A stretch of DNA of 64,000 bases from Streptomyces formicae (lineage in GTDB: Bacteria; Actinomycetota; Actinomycetes; Streptomycetales; Streptomycetaceae): the NCBI RefSeq assembly GCF_022647665.1, contig NZ_CP071872.1, positions 1,054,001 to 1,118,000 on the forward strand, in the 5' to 3' direction. The translations under genes and the position numbers were made by a program. Under the pieces are notes generated by a model, which ran no database searches, had not been told where the DNA came from, and saw only the letters and a program-made list of their open reading frames with translations. Positions 1 through 10,489 of the stretch are shown here, one piece after another (positions within the stretch are counted from its first letter, which is position 1; every line of letters begins with the position of its first letter).

Positions 1-533
1 CACAGCACGGCGAGCACCGTCCCGGTGCGCCGGCCGGACACGCGGTCTCCTACGGCGAAGATCCCCCAGGCGGCGGCCAGGGAGGCGAGCGCCGCGAGCA
101 CCAGGGCCACCGATGCCCGGCTGCCCGGTGTCACGGCCGCCCCGGCCTTGATCAGCAGGGGATACAGCGGGAAGAACGCCAGGTTGTTCGAGTCGAGTTC
201 GGTGCCGAGCTCGCGCTGGTAGCCGTGGTCGGCGATGCCGAGATACCAGTGGGAGTCCCAGGAGGCGGCGAGCGTCGGCCAGAGGCCGTGGCCCTGGATG
301 TGCACCCAGCGTGCGAGGACCAGCAGGCCGAGGAGCCGGACCGTGAGATAGCCGCACAGCGCCGGCGTCGCCCGGCCGAGCGCGGTCAGCAGGCGCGCGT
401 GCCGCCCCGGTACGCCGCCGCCTCCCGGGGCCGGGGGCCGACGGGAGGCGGGGACGGTGAGGCGGTGGCGGTGGTGCGTCGCGGTCGGTGGCACTGCGGC
501 TGCTCCGGTGGCTCGGCGGGGTACCGGGGTCAC
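1..533 (-). CDS. PIG-V-like membrane glycosyltransferase (partial)
   Basis: This is the 5' part of a reverse-strand gene that runs off the left edge. About 177 codons are visible. After a Pro/Arg/His-rich cytoplasmic start there is a membrane segment (around GYLTVRLLGLLVLARWV), then an extracytoplasmic loop with WDSHWYLGIADHGY and NLAFFPLYPLL. These loop motifs are typical of actinobacterial PIG-V/GT39-like lipid-sugar mannosyltransferases, which use a polyprenyl-phosphate sugar. The GTG at 533 is chosen because an in-frame stop lies a little upstream and a GGAGG lies 5' of it. The acceptor and sugar cannot be deduced. Confidence 0.7.
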   Translation of the reverse strand, partial: MTPVPRRATGAAAVPPTATHHRHRLTVPASRRPPAPGGGGVPGRHARLLTALGRATPALCGYLTVRLLGLLVLARWVHIQGHGLWPTLAASWDSHWYLGIADHGYQRELGTELDSNNLAFFPLYPLLIKAGAAVTPGSRASVALVLAALASLAAAWGIFAVGDRVSGRRTGTVLAVL

Positions 534-606
534 CTTCGCCCCAGGGGCCTCCGCCGGGCACGGGCCGCTGCGTCAACTGCCGTACGGGATTCACCCGTAC
601 GAGTCC

Positions 607-704
607 ACCGACGGCCGGACGCCGACGGCCGGACCCCGGCGGCCGGACCCCGGCGGTCGGACTCCGGCCGTCGGACGTCGGCGGTCAGATTCCGGCGGTC
701 AGAT
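607..704. repeat. 14-bp tandem array, 7 copies
   Basis: Seven consecutive 14-bp units (consensus about CCCGGCGGTCGGAC) run without interruption. The last unit contains the stop codon of the phospho-sugar mutase gene (699-701). The array fills most of the gap between that gene and the membrane protein downstream. Confidence 0.85.
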
Positions 705-2363
705 GCCGGCCGCCTCCGCCAGGTCGTGCTTGATCGCCGCGAGCACCTCGGCGCCGCGCGCCCGCGCGTTCCCCAGCTCGCTCGGGCCACCGACCGGAAC
801 GACGACCTCCAGGTAGCACTTCAGCTTCGGCTCGGTGCCGCTCGGGCGGACGATGACGCGGGCCCTGAACTCGCCCTCCAGGCGGTAGCGCAGACCGTCC
901 GTCGGCGGCAGCTGCTCGCTGCCCTTCGTCAGGTCCTCCGCCGAGACGACCTGGAGTCCGGCCAGCAGCAGCGGCGGCTGCTCGCGCAGACGCCGCATCG
1001 CGTCCGCGATGACGCCCAGGTCGTCGACCCGCACCGACAACTGGTCGGTGGCGTGCAGTCCGTGCTCGACCGCGAGGTCGTCCAGCAGGTCCGAGAGCGT
1101 ACGGCCCTGCTCCTTCAGCTCCGACGCCAGCTCGGCGACGAGCAGCGCGGCCGTGATGCCGTCCTTGTCGCGTACGCCGACGGGGTCGACGCAGTAACCG
1201 AGCGCCTCCTCGTAGCCGTACCGCAGGCCCTCGACGCGCGAGATCCACTTGAAGCCGGTCAGGGTCTCCTCGTAGCCGAGCCCTGCGGCCTCGGCGATCC
1301 GGCCGAGCAGCGACGACGACACGATCGACTCGGCGAACGTGCTGTTCTCGTCGCGCGGCGAGACGCCCTTGTGCACCAGGTGCGCGGCGAGCAGCGCGCC
1401 CACCTCGTCGCCGCGGAGCATCCGCCAGCCGCCCTCGGCACCGTCGTCGGGCACCGCGACGGCGCAGCGGTCGGCGTCCGGGTCGTTGGCGAGGACGATG
1501 TCCGGCTGCACCTCGCGCGCCTTCGCGAAGGCCAGGTCCATCGCGCCCGGCTCCTCCGGGTTCGGGAACGCGACGGTCGGGAACTCCGGGTCCGGCTCCG
1601 CCTGCTCCGCCACGAGCACCGGCGCCGGGAACCCGGCCCGCTCCCAGGCGGCCAGCACCACGTCCGTGCCGACGCCGTGCAGGGCGGTGTGGACGACCCG
1701 GGCGGTGCGCGGCGAACGAGGGCTCAGGACCGCGTCCGTACGCGCCAGATACGCGTCCAGGACCTCGTCCCCGAGGGTCTCCCAGCCGCTCTCCGGGCGC
1801 GGTACGTCGTTCAGGGACCGTACGGCGTCGATCCGCGCGGCGATCTCGCCGTCGGCCGGCGGCACGATCTGGGAGCCGTCGCCCAGGTAGACCTTGTAGC
1901 CGTTGTCGCGCGGCGGGTTGTGGCTCGCGGTGACCTCGACGCCCGCGACGGCGCCCAGGTGCCTGATCGCGTACGCGAGCACGGGCGTCGGCAGCGGCCG
2001 CGGCAGCAGCGCGGCGCGCAGGCCGGCGCCGGTCAACACGGCGGCGGTGTCGCGGGCGAAGTCGGCGGACTTGTGGCGGGCGTCGTAGCCGATGACGACG
2101 AGGCCGCCGGCGTGGCCCTGCGCCTTGAGATATGCGGCGAGGCCGGCGGCGGCGCGGATGACCACGGCGCGGTTCATCCGCATCGGGCCCGCGCCGAGCT
2201 CACCGCGGAGGCCCGCGGTGCCGAACTGGAGCGTTCCGGCGAAGCGGGCGGCCAACTCGGCTGTGTTCTGGGCCTCGATGAGCCTGCCGAGCTCGTCCCG
2301 GGTCTGCGGGTCGGGGTCCTCGGCGAGCCATGTCCGGGCCTGGGCGATGAGCTCCTGCGCCAC
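699..2363 (-). CDS. Phospho-sugar mutase (phosphoglucomutase/phosphomannomutase)
   Basis: Interconverts hexose-1-phosphate and hexose-6-phosphate, a cytoplasmic step feeding nucleotide-sugar and glycogen synthesis. The 554-residue product has the phosphoserine loop TASHNP (Ser about 147), the metal loop DPDADRC, the sugar-binding GFKWI region and the C-terminal phosphate-binding RPSGTEPKLK, in the order expected for the family. GTG at 2363 is preferred because AAAGG precedes it and homologues begin just before ELIAQA; an ATG further upstream would add 21 low-complexity residues. It lies downstream of punA in the same direction, so ribose-1-P/hexose-P metabolism is clustered. S. coelicolor's equivalent is usually called manB, but substrate preference cannot be read from sequence. 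Confidence 0.93.
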   Translation of the reverse strand: MAQELIAQARTWLAEDPDPQTRDELGRLIEAQNTAELAARFAGTLQFGTAGLRGELGAGPMRMNRAVVIRAAAGLAAYLKAQGHAGGLVVIGYDARHKSADFARDTAAVLTGAGLRAALLPRPLPTPVLAYAIRHLGAVAGVEVTASHNPPRDNGYKVYLGDGSQIVPPADGEIAARIDAVRSLNDVPRPESGWETLGDEVLDAYLARTDAVLSPRSPRTARVVHTALHGVGTDVVLAAWERAGFPAPVLVAEQAEPDPEFPTVAFPNPEEPGAMDLAFAKAREVQPDIVLANDPDADRCAVAVPDDGAEGGWRMLRGDEVGALLAAHLVHKGVSPRDENSTFAESIVSSSLLGRIAEAAGLGYEETLTGFKWISRVEGLRYGYEEALGYCVDPVGVRDKDGITAALLVAELASELKEQGRTLSDLLDDLAVEHGLHATDQLSVRVDDLGVIADAMRRLREQPPLLLAGLQVVSAEDLTKGSEQLPPTDGLRYRLEGEFRARVIVRPSGTEPKLKCYLEVVVPVGGPSELGNARARGAEVLAAIKHDLAEAAGI

Positions 2364-2738
2364 GGTGTGCCTTTCTGGTGTCGTTGTCGTTGCCCCGGGT
2401 ATGCCCGGGCCGTGCCCATGACCCACAACCTCAGCCCGCGCCGGTGACCGCGACAGGGGACGCGCAGGGGTCGTGTTCTGGACGTAAAGGCGCCGGAACT
2501 CGCGCGGAGCGCGGTGAGGACGACAGTCCAGGACACGAGCCCCGGAGCGGCCCCCAACGGCGACCGACCCGGTACGGGGTCACCGCGCTGCGGCCACCGC
2601 CGCCGTGCCTCGGGGTGCGTGTCCGGGCAGCGGGCACGCACCGTCCGGGGCGGTTGCGGGGTTCGGGGGCGGCAGCACCCGGGGTTTCCCGGGGCGGCAG
2701 CCCTCTGGGACACCGAACGCGGCGGCCCCCGGTGCGCG
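2364..2738. other. Intergenic, punA to phospho-sugar mutase
   Basis: 375 bp between the punA stop and the mutase start, both on the reverse strand. It must carry the mutase leader. GC-rich short inverted repeats near 2685-2720 could end punA transcription. I see no convincing gene or promoter consensus. Confidence 0.4.
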
Positions 2739-3551
2739 TCAGATCCGGGCCAGGACCTTGGTCAGCAGGTCGCCCATGCGGGACGCGGAGTCGCGGCCGG
2801 CCTGGAGGACCTCCTCGTGGTTGAGGGGCTCGCCCGAGAGGCCCGCGGCGAGGTTGGTCACCAGGGAGATGCCGAGCACCTCGGCGCCCGCCTCACGGGC
2901 CGCGATCGCCTCCAGGACCGTGGACATGCCGACGAGGTCGCCGCCCATCACACGGACCATGTTGATCTCGGCCGGGGTCTCGTAGTGCGGGCCGGGGAAC
3001 TGGACGTACACGCCCTCCTCCAGCGTCGCGTCGGCCTCCTTGCACAGGGCGCGCAGCCGCGGCGAGTACAGGTCGGTCAGGTCCACGAAGTTCGCGCCGA
3101 CGATCGGGGACGCAGCCGTCAGGTTGATGTGGTCGCTGATCAGGACGGGCTGCCCGGGGCGCATGCCCTCGCGGAGGCCGCCGCAGCCGTTCGTCAGGAC
3201 GACGGTCTTGCAGCCGGCGGCTACGGCGGTGCGCACCCCGTGGGCGACGGCGGCGACGCCGCGGCCCTCGTAGTAGTGCGTGCGGCCGAGGAAGACCAGC
3301 GCGCGCTTGTCACCGATCTTGTACGAGCGGATCTTGCCGCCGTGGCCCTCGACGGCGGGCGGCGGGAAGCCGGGCAGTTCGGTGGCCGCGAACTCGGCCT
3401 CGGGAGCGCCGAGGGCGTCGACGGCCGGCGCCCAGCCGGAGCCCATCACCAGGGCGACGTCGTGGGTCTCGGCACCGGTGAGCTCGCGCAGGCGTGCGGC
3501 GGCCTCGGTGGCGGCGGCGTGGGGGTCCGGGTGGCTAACAGAAACGTTCAC
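2739..3551 (-). CDS. punA: Purine nucleoside phosphorylase
   Basis: Phosphorolysis of purine (deoxy)nucleosides to base plus (deoxy)ribose-1-phosphate in purine salvage. The 270-residue protein shows the trimeric-PNP landmarks in order: VMGSGW near residue 36, [59 protein letters not shown] and NHEEVL. It belongs to the mammalian-type class rather than the hexameric DeoD class. The start is GTG; there is no clear ribosome-binding site, but TACCCT sits 6 nt upstream, which fits a leaderless mRNA. It is followed on the same strand by a phospho-sugar mutase. Confidence 0.95.
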   Translation of the reverse strand: MNVSVSHPDPHAAATEAAARLRELTGAETHDVALVMGSGWAPAVDALGAPEAEFAATELPGFPPPAVEGHGGKIRSYKIGDKRALVFLGRTHYYEGRGVAAVAHGVRTAVAAGCKTVVLTNGCGGLREGMRPGQPVLISDHINLTAASPIVGANFVDLTDLYSPRLRALCKEADATLEEGVYVQFPGPHYETPAEINMVRVMGGDLVGMSTVLEAIAAREAGAEVLGISLVTNLAAGLSGEPLNHEEVLQAGRDSASRMGDLLTKVLARI

Positions 3552-3681
3552 GGGAAAAGGGTAGCCCGTGAAACCCTACGCGCGTAGATGACGATGCTCA
3601 CGACTCCGCCACCGTTTCCTCGTGGCATCGCACAAGGGGGCTTACGGAGGGGCGTGCGGGGCCGCGCCGGGGAGGCGAGGC

Positions 3682-3762
3682 CGCGGTGTCGGAGCGCGGC
3701 ATCGGAGGGGCGCGGTGTCGGAGGGGCGCGGCATCGAGCGCGGCGTCGGAGCGCGGCGTCAG
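3682..3762. repeat. Imperfect 11-16-bp tandem repeats
   Basis: Six units of the form CGCGGYRTCGGAG(GGG) are packed head to tail. The last unit contains the stop codon of the gamma-glutamylcyclotransferase-like gene (3759-3761). Confidence 0.75.
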
Positions 3763-4196
3763 CAGGGGCGCTTGCGCAGCTCCATCACGTAGTCGTGCGG
3801 TGCGCCCGCCGACTCCGCCGCGTCCGCGAGCTCGCCCAGGTAGCGGGCGGAGGGCAGCCCGCCCTCGTACCCGTTCAGCACGTACACCCAGGCCGGCTCC
3901 TCGCCGTCGAGCGTGTGCACCCGTACCCGCATCCGCCGGTATATGTCGAGCCCGACCCCCTCCCAGCGGTCCATGGAGTCCTCGTCGAGAGGTGCGACGT
4001 CGTACAGCGCGACGAAGACCTGGGAACGCGGCGCCTCCACGATCGTGGCCAGCGCCCCCTCCCAGCCCATCTGCTCGCCGCCGAACGTGAGCCGCCAGCC
4101 GTTGAGCCAGCCCGTGCCGCGCAGCGGGGAGTGCGGGGCGCGGCGGGACATCAGCCGCGCGTCGAGGTTGCCGGCGTACGCGGCGTAGAGCGACAT
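3759..4196 (-). CDS. Gamma-glutamylcyclotransferase-fold protein
   Basis: A 145-residue soluble protein beginning MSLYAAYAGNLDARLM, which matches the YxxYGSN-type substrate loop at the N-terminus of the GGCT fold (here YAAYAGN). Further family-like stretches are GWLNGWRLTFGG and the acidic DEDSMDRWEG, with the catalytic-type Glu in that region. Such enzymes release 5-oxoproline from gamma-glutamyl amines, but actinobacterial members are mostly untested, so the substrate is open. It is divergent from lpdA, sharing a roughly 200-bp intergenic region, and ends in a short tandem array. Confidence 0.8.
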   Translation of the reverse strand: MSLYAAYAGNLDARLMSRRAPHSPLRGTGWLNGWRLTFGGEQMGWEGALATIVEAPRSQVFVALYDVAPLDEDSMDRWEGVGLDIYRRMRVRVHTLDGEEPAWVYVLNGYEGGLPSARYLGELADAAESAGAPHDYVMELRKRPC

Positions 4197-4397
4197 GGGA
4201 CCGAGGGTACGGGAGGGGAGGCACCGGCCGCCCGTCGCGATCCCTGCGCCCCTTCCCGTCGGCAGGGGCTTGAGCGTCCCCCGGAGGCGAACCGAGCCAC
4301 AGCAAACACGACGGCCCCGGCGCGAAGCACCTTGAGGCGTGCGGGACAATGGGTTCGACGGACCACCCGGCAGAGCGAGAGCGCGAGGCGTACCCCA

Positions 4398-5837
4398 GTG
4401 ACCCGGATCGTGATCATCGGTGGCGGACCCGGCGGATACGAGGCGGCCCTGGTGGGCGCCCAGCTCGGCGCGGAGGTGACCGTCGTGGACTGCGACGGCC
4501 TCGGCGGGGCCTCCGTCCTGACCGACTGCGTACCCTCGAAGACCCTGATCGCCACCGCCGAGGTGATGACGAACTTCGACTCCTCGCACGAGGAGCTCGG
4601 CATCATCGTCGCGGACGACACCCCGCACATCGAGCAGGCCGCCCGCATCGTCGGCGTGGACCTCGGCAAGGTCAACCGACGGGTGAAGCGCCTCGCGCTC
4701 GCCCAGTCCCACGACATCACCGCCTCCGTCACCCGTGCGGGCGCCCGCGTCATGCGGGGCCGCGGCCGGCTCGAGGGACAGCAGGCCATGGACGGCTCGC
4801 GCCAGGTGGTCGTCACCGCGGCGGACGGCAGCGAGGAGCGCCTCACCGCCGACGCCGTGCTGCTCGCGACCGGCGGACACCCGCGCGAGATCCCGGACGC
4901 GCAGCCCGACGGCGAGCGCATCCTGAACTGGACGCAGGTGTACGACCTGCACGAGCTGCCCGATGAGCTGATCGTGGTCGGTTCCGGTGTCACCGGCGCC
5001 GAGTTCGCGGGCGCGTACCAGGCGCTCGGCTCCCGGGTCACCCTCGTCTCCTCCCGTGACCGGGTCCTCCCCGGCGAGGACCCGGACGCCGCGGCCGTCC
5101 TGGAGGACGTCTTCCGGCGCCGCGGCATGAACGTCATGGCCCGCTCGCGCGCCCAGTCCGCCAAGCGCGTCGGCGACCGGGTCGAGGTGACGCTGGCGGA
5201 CGGCCGGGTCATCTCCGGTACGCACTGCCTGATGGCCGTCGGTGCGATCCCCAACTCGGCGGGGATGGGCCTGGAGGAGGCCGGGGTCAAGCTCACCGAG
5301 TCCGGCCACATCTGGACCGACAAGGTCTCGCGCACGTCGGCGCCGGGTGTGTACGCGGCCGGCGATGTGACCGGAGTCTTCGCGCTGGCGTCGGTGGCGG
5401 CCATGCAGGGCCGGATCGCGATGTACCACTTCCTGGGCGACGCGGTGGCGCCGCTGAACCTGAAGACCGTCTCGTCGAACGTCTTCACCGACCCCGAGAT
5501 CGCCACCGTCGGCTACTCGCAGGCGGACGTGGACGGCGGCGTGATCGACGCCCGCGTCGTCAAGCTGCCGCTGCTGCGCAACCCGCGCGCCAAGATGCAG
5601 GGCATCCGGGACGGCTTCGTCAAGATCTTCTGCCGCCCCGGCACCGGGATCGTCGTCGGCGGCGTGGTCGTGGCCCCGCGTGCATCGGAACTGATCCACC
5701 CCATCTCGATCGCGGTCGACAACAATCTGACCGTTGAACAGATCGCAAATGCTTTCACCGTGTACCCCTCGCTTTCGGGGTCGATCGCGGAGGTCGCGCG
5801 GCAGCTGCACACGAGGAAGACGACGAGCCTGGCCTAG
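4398..5837 (+). CDS. lpdA: NAD(P)H-quinone dehydrogenase / flavoprotein disulfide reductase homologue
   Basis: A 479-residue two-dinucleotide-binding flavoprotein of the lipoamide dehydrogenase superfamily. It has the FAD site GGGPGGYEA (residues 8-16), the second nucleotide site VVGSGVTGAEFAGAY, and FAD-contacting YAAGDVTG. The redox motif is GGASVLTDCVPSK: Cys44 remains but the partner position is Ser39, so no dithiol can form. That pattern is known from mycobacterial LpdA (Rv3303c), which reduces quinones rather than lipoamide. The GTG start follows GAGGCG and the protein begins directly with the first beta strand. It is divergent from the GGCT-like gene. Confidence 0.9.
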   Translation: MTRIVIIGGGPGGYEAALVGAQLGAEVTVVDCDGLGGASVLTDCVPSKTLIATAEVMTNFDSSHEELGIIVADDTPHIEQAARIVGVDLGKVNRRVKRLALAQSHDITASVTRAGARVMRGRGRLEGQQAMDGSRQVVVTAADGSEERLTADAVLLATGGHPREIPDAQPDGERILNWTQVYDLHELPDELIVVGSGVTGAEFAGAYQALGSRVTLVSSRDRVLPGEDPDAAAVLEDVFRRRGMNVMARSRAQSAKRVGDRVEVTLADGRVISGTHCLMAVGAIPNSAGMGLEEAGVKLTESGHIWTDKVSRTSAPGVYAAGDVTGVFALASVAAMQGRIAMYHFLGDAVAPLNLKTVSSNVFTDPEIATVGYSQADVDGGVIDARVVKLPLLRNPRAKMQGIRDGFVKIFCRPGTGIVVGGVVVAPRASELIHPISIAVDNNLTVEQIANAFTVYPSLSGSIAEVARQLHTRKTTSLA

Positions 5838-5967
5838 CGCAGGCCGGACGCGCGGCAATCCCCGGCATCCCCGGCAAGAGGGGGCAATCCCGCGAGCCTG
5901 GCGGTGAGTTGCCTTATCACGTATCGCTGCACCCCATGCGCAACTTCGCCAATTCGGCGCAAAGTGC

Positions 5968-5996
5968 TGAAGGATATGGGCCGGTGGGGTTACTGT
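5968..5996 (+). promoter_or_regulatory. Candidate leaderless promoter of the DeoR-type regulator
   Basis: TACTGT at 5991-5996 lies seven bases before the GTG at 6004, the spacing expected when transcription starts at the start codon. No Shine-Dalgarno is present. The -35 position (about 5968-5973, TGAAGG) is weak. Confidence 0.45.
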
Positions 5997-6003
5997 CAGT
6001 TTC

Positions 6004-6957
6004 GTGTTCGCTGCAGAACGTCGTCAGTTGATCCTCGAAATGGTGCGAGCCAACGGGGCCGTATCGCTCCGTGAGCTCGCCCGCGTCGTCCAGACCTCCG
6101 AAGTGACCGTACGGCGCGACGTGCGGGCACTGGAGGCAGAAGGACTCCTCGACCGCCGGCACGGCGGTGCGGTACTGCCGGGCGGATTCACGCGAGAGTC
6201 CGGCTTCCCGCAGAAATCCCATCTCGCGACCGCGGAGAAGACGGCCATCGCCGACGCCGCGGCGTCCCTCGTCGAAGAAGGCGAGGCCATCGTCGTCGGC
6301 GCGGGGACGACCACGCAGGAGCTGGCGCGCCGGCTCGCGCGGGTCCCGGGGCTGACCGTGGTCACCAACTCGCTGCTGGTGGCGCAGGCGCTGGCGCATG
6401 CGAACCGGGTCGAGGTCGTCATGACCGGCGGGACGCTGCGCGGCTCCAACTACGCGCTCGTGGGCAGCGGGGCGGAGCAGTCGCTCCAAGGGCTCCGGGT
6501 CTCGCGGGCCTTCCTCTCCGGCAGCGGGCTGACCGCGGAGCGCGGGCTGTCCACGTCCAACATGCTGTCGGCGAGCGTGGACCGGGCGCTGGTCCAGGCC
6601 GCGGCGGAGGTGGTGGTCCTCGCGGACCACACCAAGCTGGGCACGGACACGATGTTCCAGACGGTGCCGACGGATGTGATCACGCGGCTGGTGACGGACG
6701 AGCCGCCGCCGCACGACGACCGGGCGGTGACGGAGCTCCAGGCGCTGGCGGACCAGGGAGTCCAGGTCGCGGTGGCAGGCGCGGGTACGGGTACGGGCAC
6801 GGGTGCGGGTTCCGGGACGGGGGGCGGTGAGGGCGCCCGCCCTCGCCGTGAGGTCCCGCTCCCGGGGCAGCGCCGCACCCACCCGGCCCTGCGCCCCGCA
6901 CCCGCGGCCCTGGACCACCCGGACCGGGCCCGTGTGGCGGACCTCCGCAGGCGCTGA
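6004..6957 (+). CDS. DeoR/GlpR-family transcriptional regulator
   Basis: A 317-residue sugar-phosphate-responsive regulator. The N-terminal winged helix (residues 3-57, RRQLILEMVRANGAVSLREL then the recognition helix with TSEVTVRRDVRALEAEGLL and the RRHGGA wing) is textbook DeoR. It is followed by the ribose-isomerase-like sensor domain with GAGTTTQELAR, TNSLLVAQ, TGGTLR and VVLADHTKLG. The last 60 residues are an unconserved Gly/Thr/Arg tail encoded by short GGGTAC-type repeats. The ligand is probably a phosphosugar but is not deducible. It converges with the TetR gene, 14 bp away. Confidence 0.9.
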   Translation: MFAAERRQLILEMVRANGAVSLRELARVVQTSEVTVRRDVRALEAEGLLDRRHGGAVLPGGFTRESGFPQKSHLATAEKTAIADAAASLVEEGEAIVVGAGTTTQELARRLARVPGLTVVTNSLLVAQALAHANRVEVVMTGGTLRGSNYALVGSGAEQSLQGLRVSRAFLSGSGLTAERGLSTSNMLSASVDRALVQAAAEVVVLADHTKLGTDTMFQTVPTDVITRLVTDEPPPHDDRAVTELQALADQGVQVAVAGAGTGTGTGAGSGTGGGEGARPRREVPLPGQRRTHPALRPAPAALDHPDRARVADLRRR

Positions 6958-6971
6958 CCGCCACCGGGCGG

Positions 6972-7523
6972 TCAGGGCTTCAGGCCCCGCAGGGTCAGCC
7001 GCAGGAGGCGGTCCGGGAGTGCCGGGTCGTCCGGGGCCTGTTCGGCGGCGAGCGCGATGGCGTTGGTGAGCTGCATGAGGTCGTCGATGGAGACGTCCGC
7101 CCGGATCGCGCCCGCCTCCTGAGCGCGGGTCAGCAGACGGGCGCCCGCCTCGCGCAGGGGGATGCTGCACTGGGACAGGGACGCCGACATGAGAGCCCGA
7201 GCAACGCCCCGGTACTCACCCGCATGGGTGACGACGGCGCGCAGCCACTCCACGAGCGCCCCGCACGGCTGCTCCGCCGAGGCCAGTTCGCGCGAGCGCT
7301 CCAGGAGCGCGGCGAGCGCGTCCTGGAAGACGGCGTTCATCAGGGCGTGGCGGTTCGGGAAGTGGCGGTACAGCGTCCCGATCCCCACCCCCGCCCGGCG
7401 GGCGATGTCTTCGAGGGATGCGTCCGTACCGTTCTCCGCGAACGCCGCGCGCGCCTCGACGAGCAGCCGGTCGTAGTTCCGGCGCGCGTCGGCCCGCATC
7501 GGGCGTGCCGTGCTCGTGGTCAT
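6972..7523 (-). CDS. TetR-family transcriptional regulator
   Basis: A 183-residue repressor. Its N-terminal HTH (about residues 10-60: NYDRLLVEARAAFAENG, then LEDIARRAGVGIGTLYRHFP) is a perfect TetR signature, and the C-terminal ligand domain is less conserved. ATG 7523 (MTTSTARPMRAD) is preferred; two further in-frame starts up to 7550 have no better ribosome site. A large inverted repeat lies directly upstream. No obvious target gene adjoins it, so it may act on itself or at a distance. Confidence 0.85.
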   Translation of the reverse strand: MTTSTARPMRADARRNYDRLLVEARAAFAENGTDASLEDIARRAGVGIGTLYRHFPNRHALMNAVFQDALAALLERSRELASAEQPCGALVEWLRAVVTHAGEYRGVARALMSASLSQCSIPLREAGARLLTRAQEAGAIRADVSIDDLMQLTNAIALAAEQAPDDPALPDRLLRLTLRGLKP

Positions 7524-7551
7524 GGCACCCAGCATGCCAGTGCCGTACACG

Positions 7552-7654
7552 CGTGTGGGCCCGCCGGGGGTCCTGGGCCTTGCTTCCGGATCTTGCCGGG
7601 CTCGCGGGGTCTGGGCTCACCCGGAAGCAAGGCCCACCCTGGCGGGCCCACACG
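7552..7654. terminator. Long (about 100-nt) extragenic palindrome / terminator
   Basis: Outer arms CGTGTGGGCCCGCC (7552-7565) and its exact complement (7641-7654), plus inner arms GGGCCTTGCTTCCGG and CCGGAAGCAAGGCCC, form one long hairpin. It lies between the carboxylase gene upstream and the TetR gene, both on the reverse strand. Termination of the carboxylase transcript is the simplest role. Confidence 0.75.
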
Positions 7655-7667
7655 GAACGCAGCCGCG

Positions 7668-9431
<1,764 letters not shown>

Positions 9432-9923
9432 GATGGCTCCCTCCTTGCTGTGTTGTCCGGGGGGATGCCACCCCCGGTCTGCGGCTACGCCGCGGGCCGG
9501 AACCCCGGTCGGACTGGCTCGCCCCGGCCGGAGCACTCGGCGGGTCACCGCGCCGAAGACTTCGCTCAAACACGCTGAGTTTAGGGACTACCGACACGGC
9601 CTTTCGACCCGTTCCCACTCGTGAGCTTGCCCACACGGAGGGTGATCCGGGACGTCCGTGCACCGCGAAACCCCTTGTCGCACCACGGTACGCCGGATTC
9701 CTGCTGAGCAGCGTAGCCCCCTCATGTGGTCAAGGTCTCTGCGTGGCGGGTCAGCGGCGCGACACGTTTCTTTGTGGAGTCCCTACGAATGGCCGAATGA
9801 TTCTTTGCCCGTGTCCGGGCCCTTGTCCGGAGGTTTACCCGTTAGTAGCGTGCGCGGTGTCATTCGTACTGCTGGTAACAGAGGCAACAGTCGCTGGACC
9901 GTGGGAACTGAGGGGTGGGCGCC
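9432..9923. other. Divergent intergenic region, accA2 / membrane protein
   Basis: 492 bp between two outward-facing genes, so it must hold both promoters. It is less GC-biased than its surroundings. I see no ORF with a believable start, no tRNA, and no palindrome strong enough to name. Confidence 0.4.
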
Positions 9924-10385
9924 GTGGCGCGCAGACCGGTGGCCGTGGTGGCCGCGCTCGTGCTCTTCCTGGAAGCCGTCGGGATCGTGGTGATCAACGG
10001 GATACTCGCCACCTTCGTCGACGCCCAGAACATGTCGCTTGACGGGCTCGACCCCGATGCCATGGAGGCAGGCACCTGGGTGATGGGCGGCGTCTTCGGC
10101 CTCTTCCTCGCCGCGTGCGGGCTGGTCGCGCTGCTCGCCGGTCTGCGCGACCGGGCGCCCGGCCGGTTCGGGCGCATCCTGCTGATCTGCTGCGCGGTCG
10201 CGCACGGGGTGCTGGGCGCGGTCAGTGTGGGCCTGGTCGGCTGGAACGCGTTCGCGTTCATGATGGTGTCGCTGGGGCTGATCGTGCTGACGCTGGTGGC
10301 GTACGGGAAGCGGGAGCCGGCCGCGGCGGGCCAGGGCGACGGCCCCGCGCCGGCCGCCGCGGAGGGTGGCGCCGCGCCCGCGTAG
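9924..10385 (+). CDS. Small four-helix integral membrane protein
   Basis: A 153-residue hypothetical protein with about four hydrophobic segments (VAVVAALVLFLEAVGIVVI; WVMGGVFGLFLAACGLVALL; ILLICCAVAHGVLGAVSVGL; MMVSLGLIVLTLVAYG) and a short Ala/Pro tail. It resembles a conserved Streptomyces family found next to accA2, with no known function. GTG 9924 follows GAGGGG. The last codons and stop are repeated immediately downstream (21-bp unit, 10374-10409). Confidence 0.75.
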   Translation: MARRPVAVVAALVLFLEAVGIVVINGILATFVDAQNMSLDGLDPDAMEAGTWVMGGVFGLFLAACGLVALLAGLRDRAPGRFGRILLICCAVAHGVLGAVSVGLVGWNAFAFMMVSLGLIVLTLVAYGKREPAAAGQGDGPAPAAAEGGAAPA

Positions 10386-10409
10386 GCCCTGTCCGCGCCC
10401 GCGTAGGCC
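10374..10409. repeat. 21-bp direct repeat over a stop codon
   Basis: GCGCCCGCGTAGGCC occurs twice, 21 bp apart. The first copy contains the actual TAG of the upstream membrane-protein gene; the second lies just after it. Confidence 0.7.
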
Positions 10410-10489
10410 ATGGCTTCAGGACCGGCCCCCGTCCTTGGGGCGGGGGGCCCTTGTCCTCAGGGCGGGCCCTCGTACTCGTGGGCCGGGGC

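Noticed and set aside
225..2447. A 740-codon plus-strand open frame over the phospho-sugar mutase gene
   Set aside because: It is the antisense shadow of a clear enzyme gene; its composition (Arg/Gly/Ala-rich, no motif) is what high-GC DNA gives in non-coding frames. The same holds for long frames over accA2 (7224-9578), the DUF255 gene (54859-58293 reverse) and the GT2 gene (58205-60040 reverse).
4398..5837. Dihydrolipoamide dehydrogenase
   Set aside because: The CxxxxC redox pair is incomplete (Ser39, Cys44), and no 2-oxoacid dehydrogenase genes are nearby.
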